Shown: in pieces, positions 35,540 through 47,099 of the stretch
Layout of the letters: every line of letters begins with the position of its first letter
Position numbering within the stretch: position 1 is the first letter of the stretch
Source: Massospora cicadina
Lineage: Eukaryota > Entomophthoromycota > Entomophthoromycetes > Entomophthorales > Entomophthoraceae
DNA length: 64,000 bases
Direction: 5' to 3'
NCBI GenBank assembly: GCA_022478985.1
Contig: JAKSZP010006693.1
Location: 62,001 to 126,000 of the forward strand
Notes under the pieces: model-generated
The model's input: the letters and a program-made list of their open reading frames with translations, nothing else
Databases searched by the model: none
What the model was told of the DNA's origin: nothing
Position numbers and translations under genes: made by a program

Positions 35540-37796
35540 TTAAACAGCCCTTGCCCCTTAAAACTTGTTGCATGCTTAGCTTCATGTTGATATGTCTGCT
35601 AGGTTATCACTAATAGGATCGTTATCTTTATACTGATATATAAAGCTCAACGTCTGCCTGTTACTTTATACTTTTTATATAGTGAATTAAGTTTACTATA
35701 AAATATAGTGTTAGAGAGATTTTGGGGAGGGTTTTAATATAATTTATAGATATTATTTATTAAATTTTAAAAAAATAGAAACAAAAAAGAGTTTTACTAT
35801 ATAAATACCTATATTATGTATAAGCTAAATTTCAGCTGTTAAATTAGTTGAAGCACGATTATTCTCAGATGATTGGCTAAATTTTATGATCTATATGATG
35901 GAAGCTTTCTTAACATAGTTGGTTGTGCCATGGTCATAAAATAGATGCCAGTTCAGATCTTGCTGTATTAATTTTATACCTTTTGGTTAATTATATCTAT
36001 ATCCATTATAATTTTATTTCAACTTTGTTATAGTAATCTTTACCATGATTTTTAGTACTTTTATATAAAATGTTTGTCTAATTAGAGCATCAAACTTTTA
36101 GCTTTGTGGAGTATAAATTTAATAAATAATTGACAACTCCTTACTTAAAATTACAGATTTCTGGATTTTTATACAATAAGGCACAATTAATCAAAGTCCA
36201 ACTATGCACAGTGGCTTCAGCTTATTTAAGCTATTTGTAAAAAAGCTGCTGGTTAGATTTTGTTATATTGTCAAATAGCTAACCAAGCTAATTGATTATA
36301 AGATATATGGTTAAACCTTAAGTGTAAAAAGTCTCTCAATATGTAAAATATATACTATACTTTTAGGCCGGTAGACGAAATATTAAATTTTATGGCGTAA
36401 CTTTGCTGTAATTAGTCAGAAAGCTAGGGTAATTTGAATTGGGATTCATTATTAGGTAGCAATGGTAGCTAATTATGGTTAGTTGATTGCTTTTCTTATA
36501 ATGACTAAACTTTGAAAGGTTTTATAAATAAGATAATTAGTATTAAAAGTAAGAAGGATTGGTATATATCAGTACGTCTAGATCATAATGGACAATAACT
36601 ATCGTTGTTTAATATCACAAGAAAAATTTAAGCTCAAACCTCTACTCTTTATATAAAGATCATAGGCATTAATGATACCTTTAGCAACTTATTAACTAAT
36701 CATTTAGTTAAGAAAATATATGGTTTAGTTTGATAAGGGCTGTGGATATAGTTGAAACTTGTTAACTAGTACTCTGCTTTATCAACAATAAATAAATAAA
36801 ATATTCTCTTCTAAAATTTTGCTGTTTGATTGATTAACCATTCTAAATCTATCAAGTAGATTTAATACTTAAGTAAGATTTATCTTTATAATGATTATAA
36901 ATTTGGAAAAAACTTGCTGATTTCAGCTAACCTTGAAATTGATACTGCCCCATAAGAGCCAAAGTAATAAAACCTAGAGACTTTAAAAGACTAAACCTAT
37001 CTCAAAAATTTATTGTGTAATACTCTGATAAGCTGAGACTATATCTGACTTTACAAGGCACTTGGCTTACCATGTATATAACTATATAAAGTTTCATATT
37101 TCTATGGCTTCTCTGGTTGTACTTTTAGATTTAAAATAACTATAAGCCTTATGATGATGCAATTATAGATATCAACCTATACTTTTTTTAGTACTAGATG
37201 GTCCCAATATCAACCTATACTTTAAGGTGGAAGGAGTTAAATGGTATGTTCTAAAAATAAGCCACTTATATCTATTTTTGGTATTTATTATTATCTTGCT
37301 TTATCACAGTCAAAATTATAACAAAATTATATGTATTTTTATAATTTATTGTTCATCTAACTGGGGATACTTAAGCTAGATGCTTTTTTATAGTAGATTT
37401 ATTATAAACATATATCTTAAAACCATTATATTACAGGACAATTTTTTTATATGTTAGTGATCATAGTAAGAAGTTTTATACAAACTTATTAGCTTAATGA
37501 TAGCTATTCAATATATACTAGAGTATATAGTTAGGCTCAATTTTATTTTTATGGAAAGACACTAATCACTTAAATCTGAATTATAAAGCAATAGAAAATT
37601 CAGAAAACGAGTAGAGCTTATATTAAAAATACTACTTTGCTTTACCTTTATATCCATTAGTTATCTAAAACTAGCTAAAGTTTTATTGTTCTGCCATCAT
37701 TGTTAGTAAAAATCTATATATAATACATAATCTTTATCATCATTAATTATAGCTTTTGATCTACTATATTAGCTTTATATATATTTATCATTCATA
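35540..37796. other. AT-rich intergenic DNA downstream of CAF1
   Basis: No coding stretch or repeat pair is seen, apart from the micro-retroposon at 37,169-37,223. The right limit is the target duplication of gypsy element D. Confidence 0.6.
37169..37223 (-). mobile_element. About 21-nt micro-retroposon with 15-17-bp target duplication
   Basis: ATATCAACCTATACTTT occurs at 37,169-37,185 and 37,207-37,223. The insert between them reads, on the minus strand, TGGGACCATCTAGTACTAAA; its A-tail merges with the T run of the duplication. It is the same 3' end as at 20.11 kb and 62.05 kb, but in the opposite orientation and truncated at another point. Confidence 0.8.
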
Positions 37797-37801
37797 GTAT
37801 A
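37797..37801. repeat. Target-site duplication, left copy, of gypsy element D
   Basis: GTATA here and GTATA at 44,944-44,948 directly flank the two LTRs of element D. Five bp is the usual duplication made by a gypsy integrase. Confidence 0.75.
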
Positions 37802-39091
37802 TCTCACAGAGCTGGCTAATAAAGTCGAGACTAGACTTCCAGTCAGGGTGAGTAAACACCCAGAACGCAAACCAGAATGCTGGAGGCATAGCTGTCCTTA
37901 TGACCTGATATCTGATGGGAAGGGAAATAATTGAAGGACATAAACTAATGATCACCCTTATCAGCATAATTACCAACAACCACGCCGTTATAGCAGGGGA
38001 AGCTGAAGATTCCACCACACTTGTTTATTTTAGGCCCACAGGGAGCCCTGAATCTGTATTGGAAACTTGGGTTTCCAACAGCATGGAAAGGTCATGAAAC
38101 TTTGTCACTGGGGCGATAGAATCTCTAAAAGAAAGGTCACATACTGATGCCAAATGCATTCAAAAAGAGAGCAACCCCATGAGGCCACTAAAACAGTATC
38201 CCCAATTGGGAGAGAGAGCAGCAGCGTTGTAATAATGGCCATTATGACCTTCATTGCATAGACTGGGGAACAAGACACCTAGTAGTAGCGGCTAGAAAAT
38301 AGAGGGTGTAATTTAAAATAAGAAAAAATTTGCGCAAAAATTTGTTTATTGAACCAATAAATAGAAAATTAACTGACAACTGTACTTATGGGGGCAGATG
38401 TATTAAGTGCTGGGGCTTGGGGAATATTTAAAAATCACTTTGAACAAGGGTAATACATTTTTTCATTCTGCATATTATTATGTTAAAATCTTCATGATGC
38501 TTGATTGATCATATCTGGCCAACTGACTTTTGCTCAAATTTTTCCACCAAATTTTCCCTCCTAGCACACTTTTGCTCAGCAGATTGGTGAAACTTCATCC
38601 GGTGGGTTATTGGGTGCATCCATGGCCAGGCCACATATGTAAAATCCCATCAGGAGTTAAAAGGATTAATGTGCCTAAACCTGTTGGGTCATACTCACCC
38701 TTTCCAGCAGAAGAGAAAAACATTTTAGATATTTCAAATCTAAGTGTACTGTGGATAACTTATTTACACTGGGCAGCAATTATTAGTGTTAGCGGGCCCC
38801 TCATAGGGGCCTGACACTATAAAGAAGGGGAATGGCCACAACCCTCCCGCTGGTGTTGGCTTTTTGCTGCTGCCACCTAAACACATCTCCCCAATTTGCT
38901 GCATTAACTCCTGGGTGGTAAAATAAGGAGGAAATGAGCAATCTTGAGAAGATAGGCCATCACCCATCTTTCATCCACCACATGGGCTAAACCATCCTAG
39001 GAACGAGAGGTATAGTTGCCTTCTTCACCCCTTTTTTGTTCAGAATAAAAACCTTATAGTTGAGGCGCGGGAGTGCTCCCCAGGACTTACA
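37802..39091 (-). repeat. 3' LTR of gypsy element D
   Basis: Direct repeat of 43,635-44,943. On the coding strand it starts TGTAAGTCCTGGGGAGC at 39,091 and ends CTCTGTGAGA at 37,802. The minus strand holds an open stretch (38,018-37,788) parallel to a longer one in the other LTR. Confidence 0.9.
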
Positions 39092-39112
39092 TTATCATTA
39101 CCTCTTTGAACA
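39092..39112 (-). other. Polypurine tract of gypsy element D
   Basis: On the minus strand AAAGAGGTAATGATAA directly precedes the LTR start TGTAAG. This is the expected primer site of second-strand synthesis. Confidence 0.6.
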
Positions 39113-39189
39113 GGTGGAGCACCACGACTGAGAACTTGGGTGAGGGTAAAGTTCTTGTGGCTTTTGGCAACTTAATGACCAAAAGCATG

Positions 39190-39410
39190 GTGATCTTTGA
39201 GGGAGGGTGGGGAACATAACGGTGCAGGGCGTGGAAGGCCTCCACAAAATCATTACAATGGACACAGTCATGAGCGCTGACCCATTTATTCTCATATGAT
39301 ATAAACCCCTTCCAGTCCATAAAGTACTAGACTGACTGGCAAGAAATTTCATGAGGACAAAATTGCCTCAACCTCCGCTTCCTCCAGCCCTTGACCAGGT
39401 TGTCTATGGC
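39190..39410 (-). pseudogene. Chromodomain at the integrase C-terminus, element D
   Basis: 39,320-39,195 reads MDWKGFISYENKWVSAHDC followed by VEAFHALHR. This matches the second half of a chromodomain, YLVKWKGY..ENTWEP..L..(A/E)F+..H. The first half, EEAEVEAILSS, is in another frame at about 39,400. Chromodomains of such elements steer integration by binding histone marks. This places element D among the chromoviruses. Confidence 0.75.
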
Positions 39411-40480
39411 ACCACTAGGTCCTTCCCTAAATGGGGACAACTGAGAAATATGAAAACAGGGTACTGTTTCAAATTTACTGGAAGAGTTAGCCAAAAACGC
39501 CATTGCACAAAACTGCCTCCACCACATGAGGCCCAGAGTACTTGTTTGCAAATTTCTGGGAGGGCACCTTCATATAGAAGTGTTGAATATCTAACATGAT
39601 GGAGGGCCTCGCCTCAATTTTATGGACCATGAGATGTTTCTGGTCTATGAAGCATTTGTGTCGTTGATGGCCTTGGTCAGGTGCTCTTAAACCAGGGATT
39701 GGGTTCTCTAGATATGCTGCGCATGGTCTGCTGCAGCATGGACTTCCAGCTGGAGGCATGTGATGATAGAAAATAAAGGACTTTACCACAGATTGGCCTC
39801 GTACATCAAGAAACTGGTAGATGCATGAGTGCTATTATTATATGCAAATTGGGCCAATGATGAATATTTCACAGGTATCCTGTGATCCAGAAGCATAACA
39901 GCATATACTGTTCAGGAATATTGTTAACCCAATCCATTTGGCTATTGGACTGAGGATGGTATGCAGTTGAGAGGCACAGCTTAATCTATAAGATCAATAG
40001 GAGTTCAGTCTAAGAACGCATATGAACTGTGGTCCTTGGTCACTCACAATCTCCTGATGTAAGCTGAACATTGAGAACACATGACTCACAAAGAGCTTGG
40101 CCATCTCCTTGGAGGTGATAGCTACAAAAAAGAGATATTGAGTGAAAACTTGGTAAAGCGGTCCACAACTACCATAATTGTGGTAAACCATTAAATCTGG
40201 GAAGCTCAACAAAGAATTTGGCTGAAACTGAGTTCCACAGACCCTCCACCTGTTTCGGGGGATGGAGAAGACCATTCTGTCCTTATCTGTCCAATTTCAC
40301 CTGCATACATGTCACACAGTTAGTGATCCACGCCAGGATATCCTTGTAAATACCCAACCAGTTATATGTACGCTTTACCAAATCAAGACATTTTTATTGC
40401 CTGGGTGGCTAACCACCAGGGGGTCATGATTAGCATGAAAACTTCAGCGCGGATTTGAGGCGGAACTCACAGGCGTGACT
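39327..40480 (-). pseudogene. Integrase of gypsy element D
   Basis: The zinc module at 40,470-40,290 reads HANHDPLVV..CLDLVKRTYNWLGIYKDI and ends CVTCMQVKLD, with the His and Cys pairs kept. The core at 40,275-39,994 has FFVAITSKEMAKLFVSHVF and HQEIVSDQGPQF with the second catalytic Asp. The C-terminal part has FANKYSGPHVVEAV (GPF-like) and FETVPCFHISQLSPF, the usual HPVFHVSQLKPF block before the chromodomain. There are at least three frame changes. Confidence 0.83.
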
Positions 40481-40499
40481 TGAACCAAATTGTCCCCTC

Positions 40500-41200
40500 T
40501 ACCAAAGAAATTTGGTTCACTTATGAGTCAGAAGTACCAGCTGGTTCAACAGATTCAGTCCCTCCAAGCAGGACATTTGACCTGAAAATACCCAAGAGAC
40601 CAGAGGCACATTCAGGGCCTAATCCACCACCAAAATTGAAGGGTGAGCAATAGCAAGAATCTGGGACCAACAGAATTACTGTGGTTAGCTCCTGCTCATC
40701 ATCTCTATTGAACATAATGCTGGGTTCTGAATCAAAGAATTAGGAAGGACATTAAAGCACATTTCAAAAATTTGTATTTGAGGTTAAACTTCAGAAGTCA
40801 TGATATGTCTGGGCCTTACAATGCACCAGATTCTGCAGTTTCCAAAAACATAAGGCCTGATGATCTGTCTGCACGGTCACCTGATGCCACGCGCCCTGAA
40901 GAAGGTACTGCCAGTGGGTCAGCATCCATGCCACAGCAGTCAACTCCTAATCAAAAATGGCCCAGAATTGTTAAGATAAGCAAATTTGCACAAGAAACAA
41001 GCGACCATATGTTCCAAACCATCATGTTCTTGTAACAGTACTTCCCCACAGTATCTAATGAGGCGTCACACGCTACAATGAAAGGCTTGGCGTGGTCAAA
41101 ATGTTTGATAACAGGATGCGCCAAAAACAACTCTTTATTGGCGTCATAAACCCGTTGGCAATCCTCCGTCCATCATAAAGGAACACTCTTTCCTGTCAAG
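40500..41200 (-). pseudogene. RNase H region of gypsy element D
   Basis: Near 41,100 the minus strand reads HFDHAKPFIVACDASLDTVG, the start of an RNase H with its first catalytic Asp (xxDAS) intact. The rest, down to about 40,500, is scattered over frames with many stops. It includes an RNase H end-like segment (FGRGDNLVQVTPVSSASN) of the tether. Confidence 0.65.
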
Positions 41201-41207
41201 GGATACA

Positions 41208-41949
41208 GTGGCGCATCCATCTGAGAGAGTGCGGACAAAATTTTTGAAATATGCTCATGCCCAAGAGGCTCTGCAACTGCTTCTGAATTGTAGGGTTGGG
41301 CCATTCAAGAATAGCCTTGAGCTTGTTGGGGGGAATGGTGTAACCGTCATTCAGGACCAGGTTACCCAGAAAGGTAACCTACTCCTTGAAAAACTCACAC
41401 TTGGAGGGCTTTACATAAAGTTCCGCCTTGTGCCATGCAGCCATCACCGCCTTTAGGTCCTTCTAATTCTGCTCAAGAGTGGGGAAATGCAAGAGAATAT
41501 CTTAAATTTATGCCACCACACAGGTGAAAATAATGTCGCCAACAAGTTTTTCTGATCATAAGCTAGAATGTAGCTTGGGCGTTCTTCAGGCAAAGGGCAT
41601 CAAGCAGAACTGAAAAATGCCCTTCTGGTACAATTCACCTTAAGCCACTCTTGGCCTTCTGCCGCCCAGATTTTTTTGAAAGTGTTTATGAGATAGAGCT
41701 TTGAAAACACCCAGGATTTTGCAATTTCCTGGCTTTGTATCTGCTCAGGGGGAGGGGATAGGGGTCATGAACAGTGATATTATTCAGGTGACCATAGTAA
41801 ACGCAGAGGCACAACTTAACGTTATCCTTATAGGTTAAAACTATGGGAGACGTGATGGGATAGGTTTTCTTGAACACCAACCCTTTTATAAGCATATAAT
41901 TTAAACAAACCTCCAACTCTTTGTCCTCCTGCAACATATAGGGATACAA
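41208..41949 (-). pseudogene. Reverse transcriptase of gypsy element D
   Basis: 41,949-41,750 reads MLIKGLVFKKTYPITSPIVL then VKLCLCVYYGHLNNITVHDP, the fingers of a gypsy RT with the CVDYRxLN box. The YxDD area near 41,505 is destroyed: two stops stand in VA-stop-I-stop-DILLHF. The thumb reads LYVKPSKCEFFKE and VTFLGNLVLNDGYTIPPNKL, which is clear. Confidence 0.82.
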
Positions 41950-42243
41950 CAGCAGTTGATGTTGACCATGGCCACCATAAAATAGAAAGCCAGGTCATAA
42001 TCAGAGTGCAGTTGAAGGCGGTTAAATTTCCCATATCAAATATATATTTATATGCTTCTAATGCTGGGGATAATCTGGTGGAAGGCCTGCGTAGAAAGAA
42101 TTGACTTAATAAAAACCAACCCCTCATTCTGCTGCAAGCGTATCAATAAGGGGAAACTCACCCCCACAACTGGGTATTTATGAAGGATTGTACATTTGAG
42201 TCCAGGTTGATGTTAATACGCTGCGGACGTTACCACCCTACTC

Positions 42244-42537
42244 CTAGAATGACTGGGAAGAGAAGATCTGGAACGGTAGCAAACTGATCACAAAAACAGA
42301 ACTGATGTATAAAAAAAGGAAGTGGGTGTCATACCTTATATGATGCCTTGGGGTGGACGACGCGCCCAACTCTGCCGCACCCACTTCCAGGGCTAAGTCT
42401 AGACCTTGCACCAGTTTTAGACTCATAAAATTCCCCACCGCTTTTGTAATAACAAGTGCCTCAGTAGGCACTTGTTGTGTACCCAAACAGATTTCCAAAG
42501 ACAACAAAAAGTATGCAAAATCCTGTTTATTGGTCAT
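42244..42537 (-). pseudogene. Protease of gypsy element D
   Basis: The stretch contains TQQVPTEALVITKAVGNFMS. In relatives this position reads ALVDTGAxGNF, the aspartic protease loop; here the catalytic DTG has become ITK. The frame continues with LKLVQGLDLALE. Confidence 0.65.
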
Positions 42538-42539
42538 AG

Positions 42540-43580
42540 CATGGGAAATACTGGCTGGGTAGTAATAATTGCTGAGTCATTTGAGGAACTGAAATCAGAA
42601 GGGGGATTAGACCATACAATGGGAATATCCTTTTCAAATTCCTTTTAATGGGATGCTGACAACATGGGCACAAGGGGATTGAAAAGTATTAGTTCTTTGT
42701 GGAAACCGCCTCTCCAGCTGGTTCCAGGGTAAGGGAAGGGGAAGCAATCAGATGGGGAGAGATTGGTGCATCCTCTGGAATTAAGACACAACCCCTGAAG
42801 TCAGACCATAACAGCCACGCTGGATGAGAGACAAAGGACATACTGCCATGTCATTCGTAATACCACTCAAAACTTCTTCAGCAAAGATCTTTTTGTTGCA
42901 CCTTCTACCCCACTTGAAGCCTGCTGAAGCATGGCGCTGATGGAGATGGCCACCACGCACACTTGCTCCAATGAACCCAATGGATTCTCAGGTGGAATGG
43001 CTGGCAGAAACTGGATTTGAGGCGACATGGAATACCATGATCAAAAACTTCCAACGAGAGTTACAGCCTAATAGCCAGACCCCAGAACGCTTCTATAAAC
43101 GAGTGCAGATTGGAAAACTCTTCCCAAACGTGAAAAATTGCAGAAGCTGAGCTAGTCTTGACGTTGGCGCTTGCCCACAAATGTCACCAACGTAATCAAT
43201 GAAGTAAAACTCTAACTTGGTTGGCCAAGCATAGAATCTTATGCACCAAATGATGGACATCCCCCTCCATTATGTAAAAGAGAGCTACACTCCACTGGGA
43301 ATCCTTAAGGGAGGAGAAAGCCACCGTATTGGCTAAAAACTGCACCCACAACTCTTCCATGGCGTCCAAAACCTGGTTTGCTACTTCCATGGATGGGATG
43401 GATGAACCCACCCCCTGGGGCAGGATGAAATGTGGACTGAATCATGTGGGAGGAAATATTGTGGCAGGAATTCACCCACCACTGCGAGGAAACACCTGAC
43501 AAATGCACTGACTGACCATACAAAAAGAACAAGACTCACCACCATTTGTAGATTCATGTGGTGTAACAATAACATCACAT
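42540..43580 (-). pseudogene. Gag of gypsy element D (decayed)
   Basis: 43,411-43,196 gives MEVANQVLDAMEELWVQFLA and LKDSQWSVALFYIMEGDVHH, compatible with the helical capsid part of gypsy gag. Other pieces (43,578-43,305) lie in other frames. I see no intact CCHC knuckle. The call rests mainly on position. Confidence 0.5.
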
Positions 43581-43623
43581 CACCTACTTTTAGAAGAAGG
43601 GTGTAGATGGCGTAAACAAGTGG

Positions 43624-44022
43624 TCAGTCAATTATGTCATAGAGCTGGCTAATAAAGTTGGGAATAGCCTTCCAGTCAGGGTGAGTAAACACCCAGAGCG
43701 CAAACCAGTATGCAGGAGGCATAGCCGTCCATATGATTTGATATCTGATGGGGAGTGAAACAATTGAGGGATGGCGACAGATGATGACCATTACCAGCAT
43801 AACTACCAACAACCACGCCGTTGCAGCAGTGGCAGCTGCAAATTCTGCCGCAGTTGTTTCTATAGGGCCCAAAGGGAGCCCTGAATCTTCTCTGGCAACC
43901 CAGGTTGCTGATTGTGTGGAAAGGTTGCAAGCTTTTCCCATTGGTGAGAAAGAGTCTCTAAATTCAAGGTCACATCCTGATGCCAAACAGCATATAAAAA
44001 TGGAGCAACCCCAGGGGGCCAC
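43624..44022 (-). CDS. 132-codon ORF inside the LTR of element D, with a putative membrane segment
   Basis: The ORF lies almost wholly inside the LTR. Its middle reads ATAWLLVVMLVMVIICRHPS, a strong membrane-segment candidate, followed by PIRYQIIWTAMPPAYWFALW and VFTHPDW. The other LTR keeps the second half of this ORF open (38,018-37,788) with mostly conservative replacements (Val/Ile, Tyr/Phe). I know no family for it. It may be chance in a sequence duplicated by reverse transcription, or a small accessory protein. Whether replacements are constrained needs a codon-based comparison of many LTR copies. Confidence 0.25.
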   Translation of the reverse strand: MAPWGCSIFICCLASGCDLEFRDSFSPMGKACNLSTQSATWVAREDSGLPLGPIETTAAEFAAATAATAWLLVVMLVMVIICRHPSIVSLPIRYQIIWTAMPPAYWFALWVFTHPDWKAIPNFISQLYDIID

Positions 44023-44943
44023 TATATTAGTATCCTAAATTAAGGAGGGATAGAAGCAGAGATGTAATAAAGGCCACTATGTCCCAGTCATTGTGTAGAC
44101 TTGGGAATATGGCACCTAGTAGCAGCGGCTAGCAAATAGTAGGTGCACTTTAAATTTTAAAAAAAATTTCTGCGCGGAAATTTGTTCAATTAAACAAAGA
44201 TTAAAAATTGACTGACAACTGTACATGTGAGGGATGGCTGTCTTAAGTGCTGAGGCTTGGGAAATAAATAGAATTCACATTGACCAGTGGTAATATAATC
44301 TCTTTCATTCTGGTAAAATGTCATATTAAAATCTTCATGATGCTAAATCGATCTCATCTTGGCCAGCTGACTTTTTGCTCACAATTTTCCTCCAAATTTC
44401 CCTCCAAGCACAATTTCACTTGGCGGATTGGTGACTCTTCATTGGGTGGATGATTGGGTGCATCCATGGCCAGGTCGCATATGGGAGATTCCATCAGGTG
44501 TTAAAAGGATTTAATGCGCCTGGAACTGTTGGGGTTGGTTTCACCTTTTCTGGTGGAAGAGAACACATGATAGGGTTTTATACCAAAGCATAACGCAAAT
44601 AACTTATATACGTTGGGCATCAAATTTCAATGGTAGTGGGCCCCTCATTGGGGTCTAACACTATCAAAGGAGGGGAATGACCACAATCTTTCCACTGTCA
44701 GTGGCTTCTTACCAACGCCACCTCCAAACACACCTCCATAATTTCGCTTTACCAACTCCTGGGTGGTGAGATAGAGAGGAAAGGGGGCAATCTTGAGGGG
44801 GTAGTCCATCACCAGCCTCTCATGAAACACATGGGCTAAAAGCTCTGGGAAATGAGAGGGACAGCCGCCTTCTTCACCACCTTTTTTGTGCAGAACAGAA
44901 ATTCATCAAGGTTGAGGCGCAGGGGTGCTTCCCATGACTTACA
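43635..44943 (-). repeat. 5' LTR of gypsy element D
   Basis: Direct repeat of 37,802-39,091. It starts TGTAAGTCATGG at 44,943 on the coding strand and ends TATGACA at 43,635. It contains a 132-codon minus-strand ORF (44,022-43,624) rich in hydrophobic residues. Confidence 0.9.
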
Positions 44944-44948
44944 GTATA

Positions 44949-46100
44949 CTACACTTTGAGTAATAATTTAGTTTAGTGTAATCTACTTTACTATTACTGA
45001 AGTATATATGATTTTTTGAGTTCTTTTTTATATTGATTTTATAATTTTTATCTTAATAAGCTTTTTATAGAAACTCCAAAGAATATAATTGTTCAGCTAG
45101 TGAAACTTTAAATCAAATTCTCTAGTAGCCTAGCTTATATATGATGCTTATAGTCTTAAACTAGATTTGTAACTATAATATATATAAAATTATGAAATGC
45201 GTTAACTATAAGATTTGGTTAAAATTTATCAACGTTATGAATTTTACTAATCTTATAGTCAATAATACAGTCTATAAGTATAAGGATGGGCTTTTATTGG
45301 ATAGGATATTAATGTAAGTTCTGGGGATCATCTCCTATTCCTGAACAGAACTTAAACCTCTACAGAACCAAAAAAGGTCCCTAAGAAGGCTTCTGTACCT
45401 CTCACCAACAAGGGCGACCTAAAATAGGTAGCAGATGAGATATGGGTAACAGTCTATCCACACAAGATTTACCCCAGCTAACCCTTACTGCTAACCATGA
45501 TTACTGATAAGGATTAGGAGATTGTGAAAAAGGTGGTGGAAGCCAGAAAACATCAGAATTCAGGTTTGCTCCTCATCAAACGCCATATTCATCATAAACA
45601 GGGATTGAGTCGCCTAAGGTGTGAAAACCAAATGAAATGTAACTGAATCAATTGGGGAAAATTTACGTTTGGTAAACGCATCCAAGCCTTCTAACTTTGT
45701 TTATGATATGATGAGCCCATCCTCAATAAATTCAGGCATTCTGAACAAATTATTCTGAGCTGGAATTGGCCTTACTATCCCTTTCCATGGGCGTGTTCCA
45801 CCAGTTCTTCTGGACAGATTGCCACTATCAGTCAAGCTGTAACCCAAATGTAAAATTGTTTTGTAAATATTTTAAAGTTTGACAATCCAAACAAGGGTTT
45901 AATTAATCTTATCCACTTACTTGGACCAAAAAATTACTATCATAATTACATAGAATGTCAATTCATTAGAACCTTGCTACATTGGAAATGGATGGCCAAA
46001 ACCCAAGTTTCTTTATTTTCAGATAGTTATAAGATAGTAGCCTACATAGTGCTTATTGTCAGTCCATTTTTTATCTTTCACAATGTTAGATTTTTGCAAG
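44949..46100. other. Region between elements D and E, nothing identified
   Basis: 44,949-45,290 is AT-rich. 45,290-45,900 has a more even composition and may be an old mobile-element relic, but no frame gives a motif that I can name. Confidence 0.4.
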
Positions 46101-46698
46101 GAAAACCGAATATAATAAATATGGGATTCTGGAACATTAAAAAATGGAAGTTGAAAATGGTCTATAAGATGGCCCAATTCTTCAGAATGGCTTGAAAGAG
46201 GCAATGGATTAGCACTTTTAATTGTTCAGGGTCCAGTATTATGAACTATCCTGGGGTATAATAACCAATTATTGTAGCTATGTGAGTAATAAATATAGGT
46301 TTAACTTTGCTAGAGAAAACAAAATCATCTTTAATGGTTAAAGCTTTTTTTATTTATAGGTTGTTAGGTGTTTTAAGACAGATGATGCGCTCAATTCCTC
46401 TTTGTTCCAAATCTATACTTCTTATCAATAAAAGGATTTGAGCTGCAACCTTTCTCTTTGATCAGTTTTAGGATTGTTGCTTTCCATTATGCAAGGACGT
46501 CTGTATGACAACCACTGGCGTTGATGCAGAGTCTCATCTTGTGAAGATTCTAGAATCTTTTCAATTCTTGCCTAGTTAAAGGCAAGGGCTCATTTGATGA
46601 TGATCCAAAAAATTCAGGAAGGCTTGACCCCAACGGAAGATGATCAAACATTTTATCAGTCTGATCTCAAGATGATTTGGGCCTTCTTTAGTATAACG
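46100..46698 (-). repeat. 3' LTR of gypsy element E (approximate)
   Basis: Aligned with 59,945-60,531. The left end is vague because similarity fades before 46,100. The right end is placed where the two copies stop matching (TTTAGTATAAC here, GTTACTTAATA there). A purine-rich stretch (GAAGGGGTCAGGGTTGG on the minus strand) just to the right suits a polypurine tract. Confidence 0.7.
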
Positions 46699-47099
46699 CC
46701 AACCCTGACCCCTTCAATATCCTAGAAGAGGGGGACATAAAGGCGCAGGATATTAGCAAGTAGCAGTTAACCATTGTTCCTTGAACAACATCAGCAATGG
46801 AGTACATATTGCCAGCCTTATATAAATGTAGTAGGGTCCTGACCAGGAAGTGTCTAACTTATGTGGGTGCCCACCAGGACAGTGATGGTAAAAGTAGCAC
46901 AAAATCTCTAATATCAAATATGGGGAGAGCTTGATGTTTGGTATTTGACTGTGTAGTTTCCCTGGAGGTGGTAGAGATGATCCCTTGGGTAGCAAGAGCT
47001 TGTAGCCTAATTATCTCATTATCTTGCGCCCTCATTGTTAATTCAGTAGTTTCAGGAGAACAGAGTCTTGTAAAGGCTGGACGCTACTAGGCAGTCATG

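Larger units (their letters stand above)
37802..44943 (-). mobile_element. Ty3/gypsy chromovirus D, complete, 1.3-kb LTRs
   Basis: LTRs of 1,290 bp (37,802-39,091) and 1,309 bp (43,635-44,943) enclose a short 4.5-kb interior. On the minus strand this gives gag, protease, RT, RNase H, integrase and a chromodomain. A 5-bp GTATA duplication flanks the element, so it is one insertion event that was never rearranged. A sample of 190 aligned LTR bases differs at about one position in seven by eye, so the insertion is old. Every gene is broken. Confidence 0.92.

Noticed and set aside
38795..38818. Short palindromic block GGCCCCTCATAGGGGCC in the LTRs of element D
   Set aside because: It is present in both LTRs as expected for a duplicated sequence. 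It could form a hairpin, but nothing ties it to a function and the second copy is weaker.
42451..42476. Perfect 11-bp inverted repeat with a 4-base loop (AACAAGTGCCT / AGGCACTTGTT)
   Set aside because: It falls in the gag-protease region of element D and is explained by the codons for QQVPTEALV. No sign of a regulatory use was found and there is no second copy to compare.
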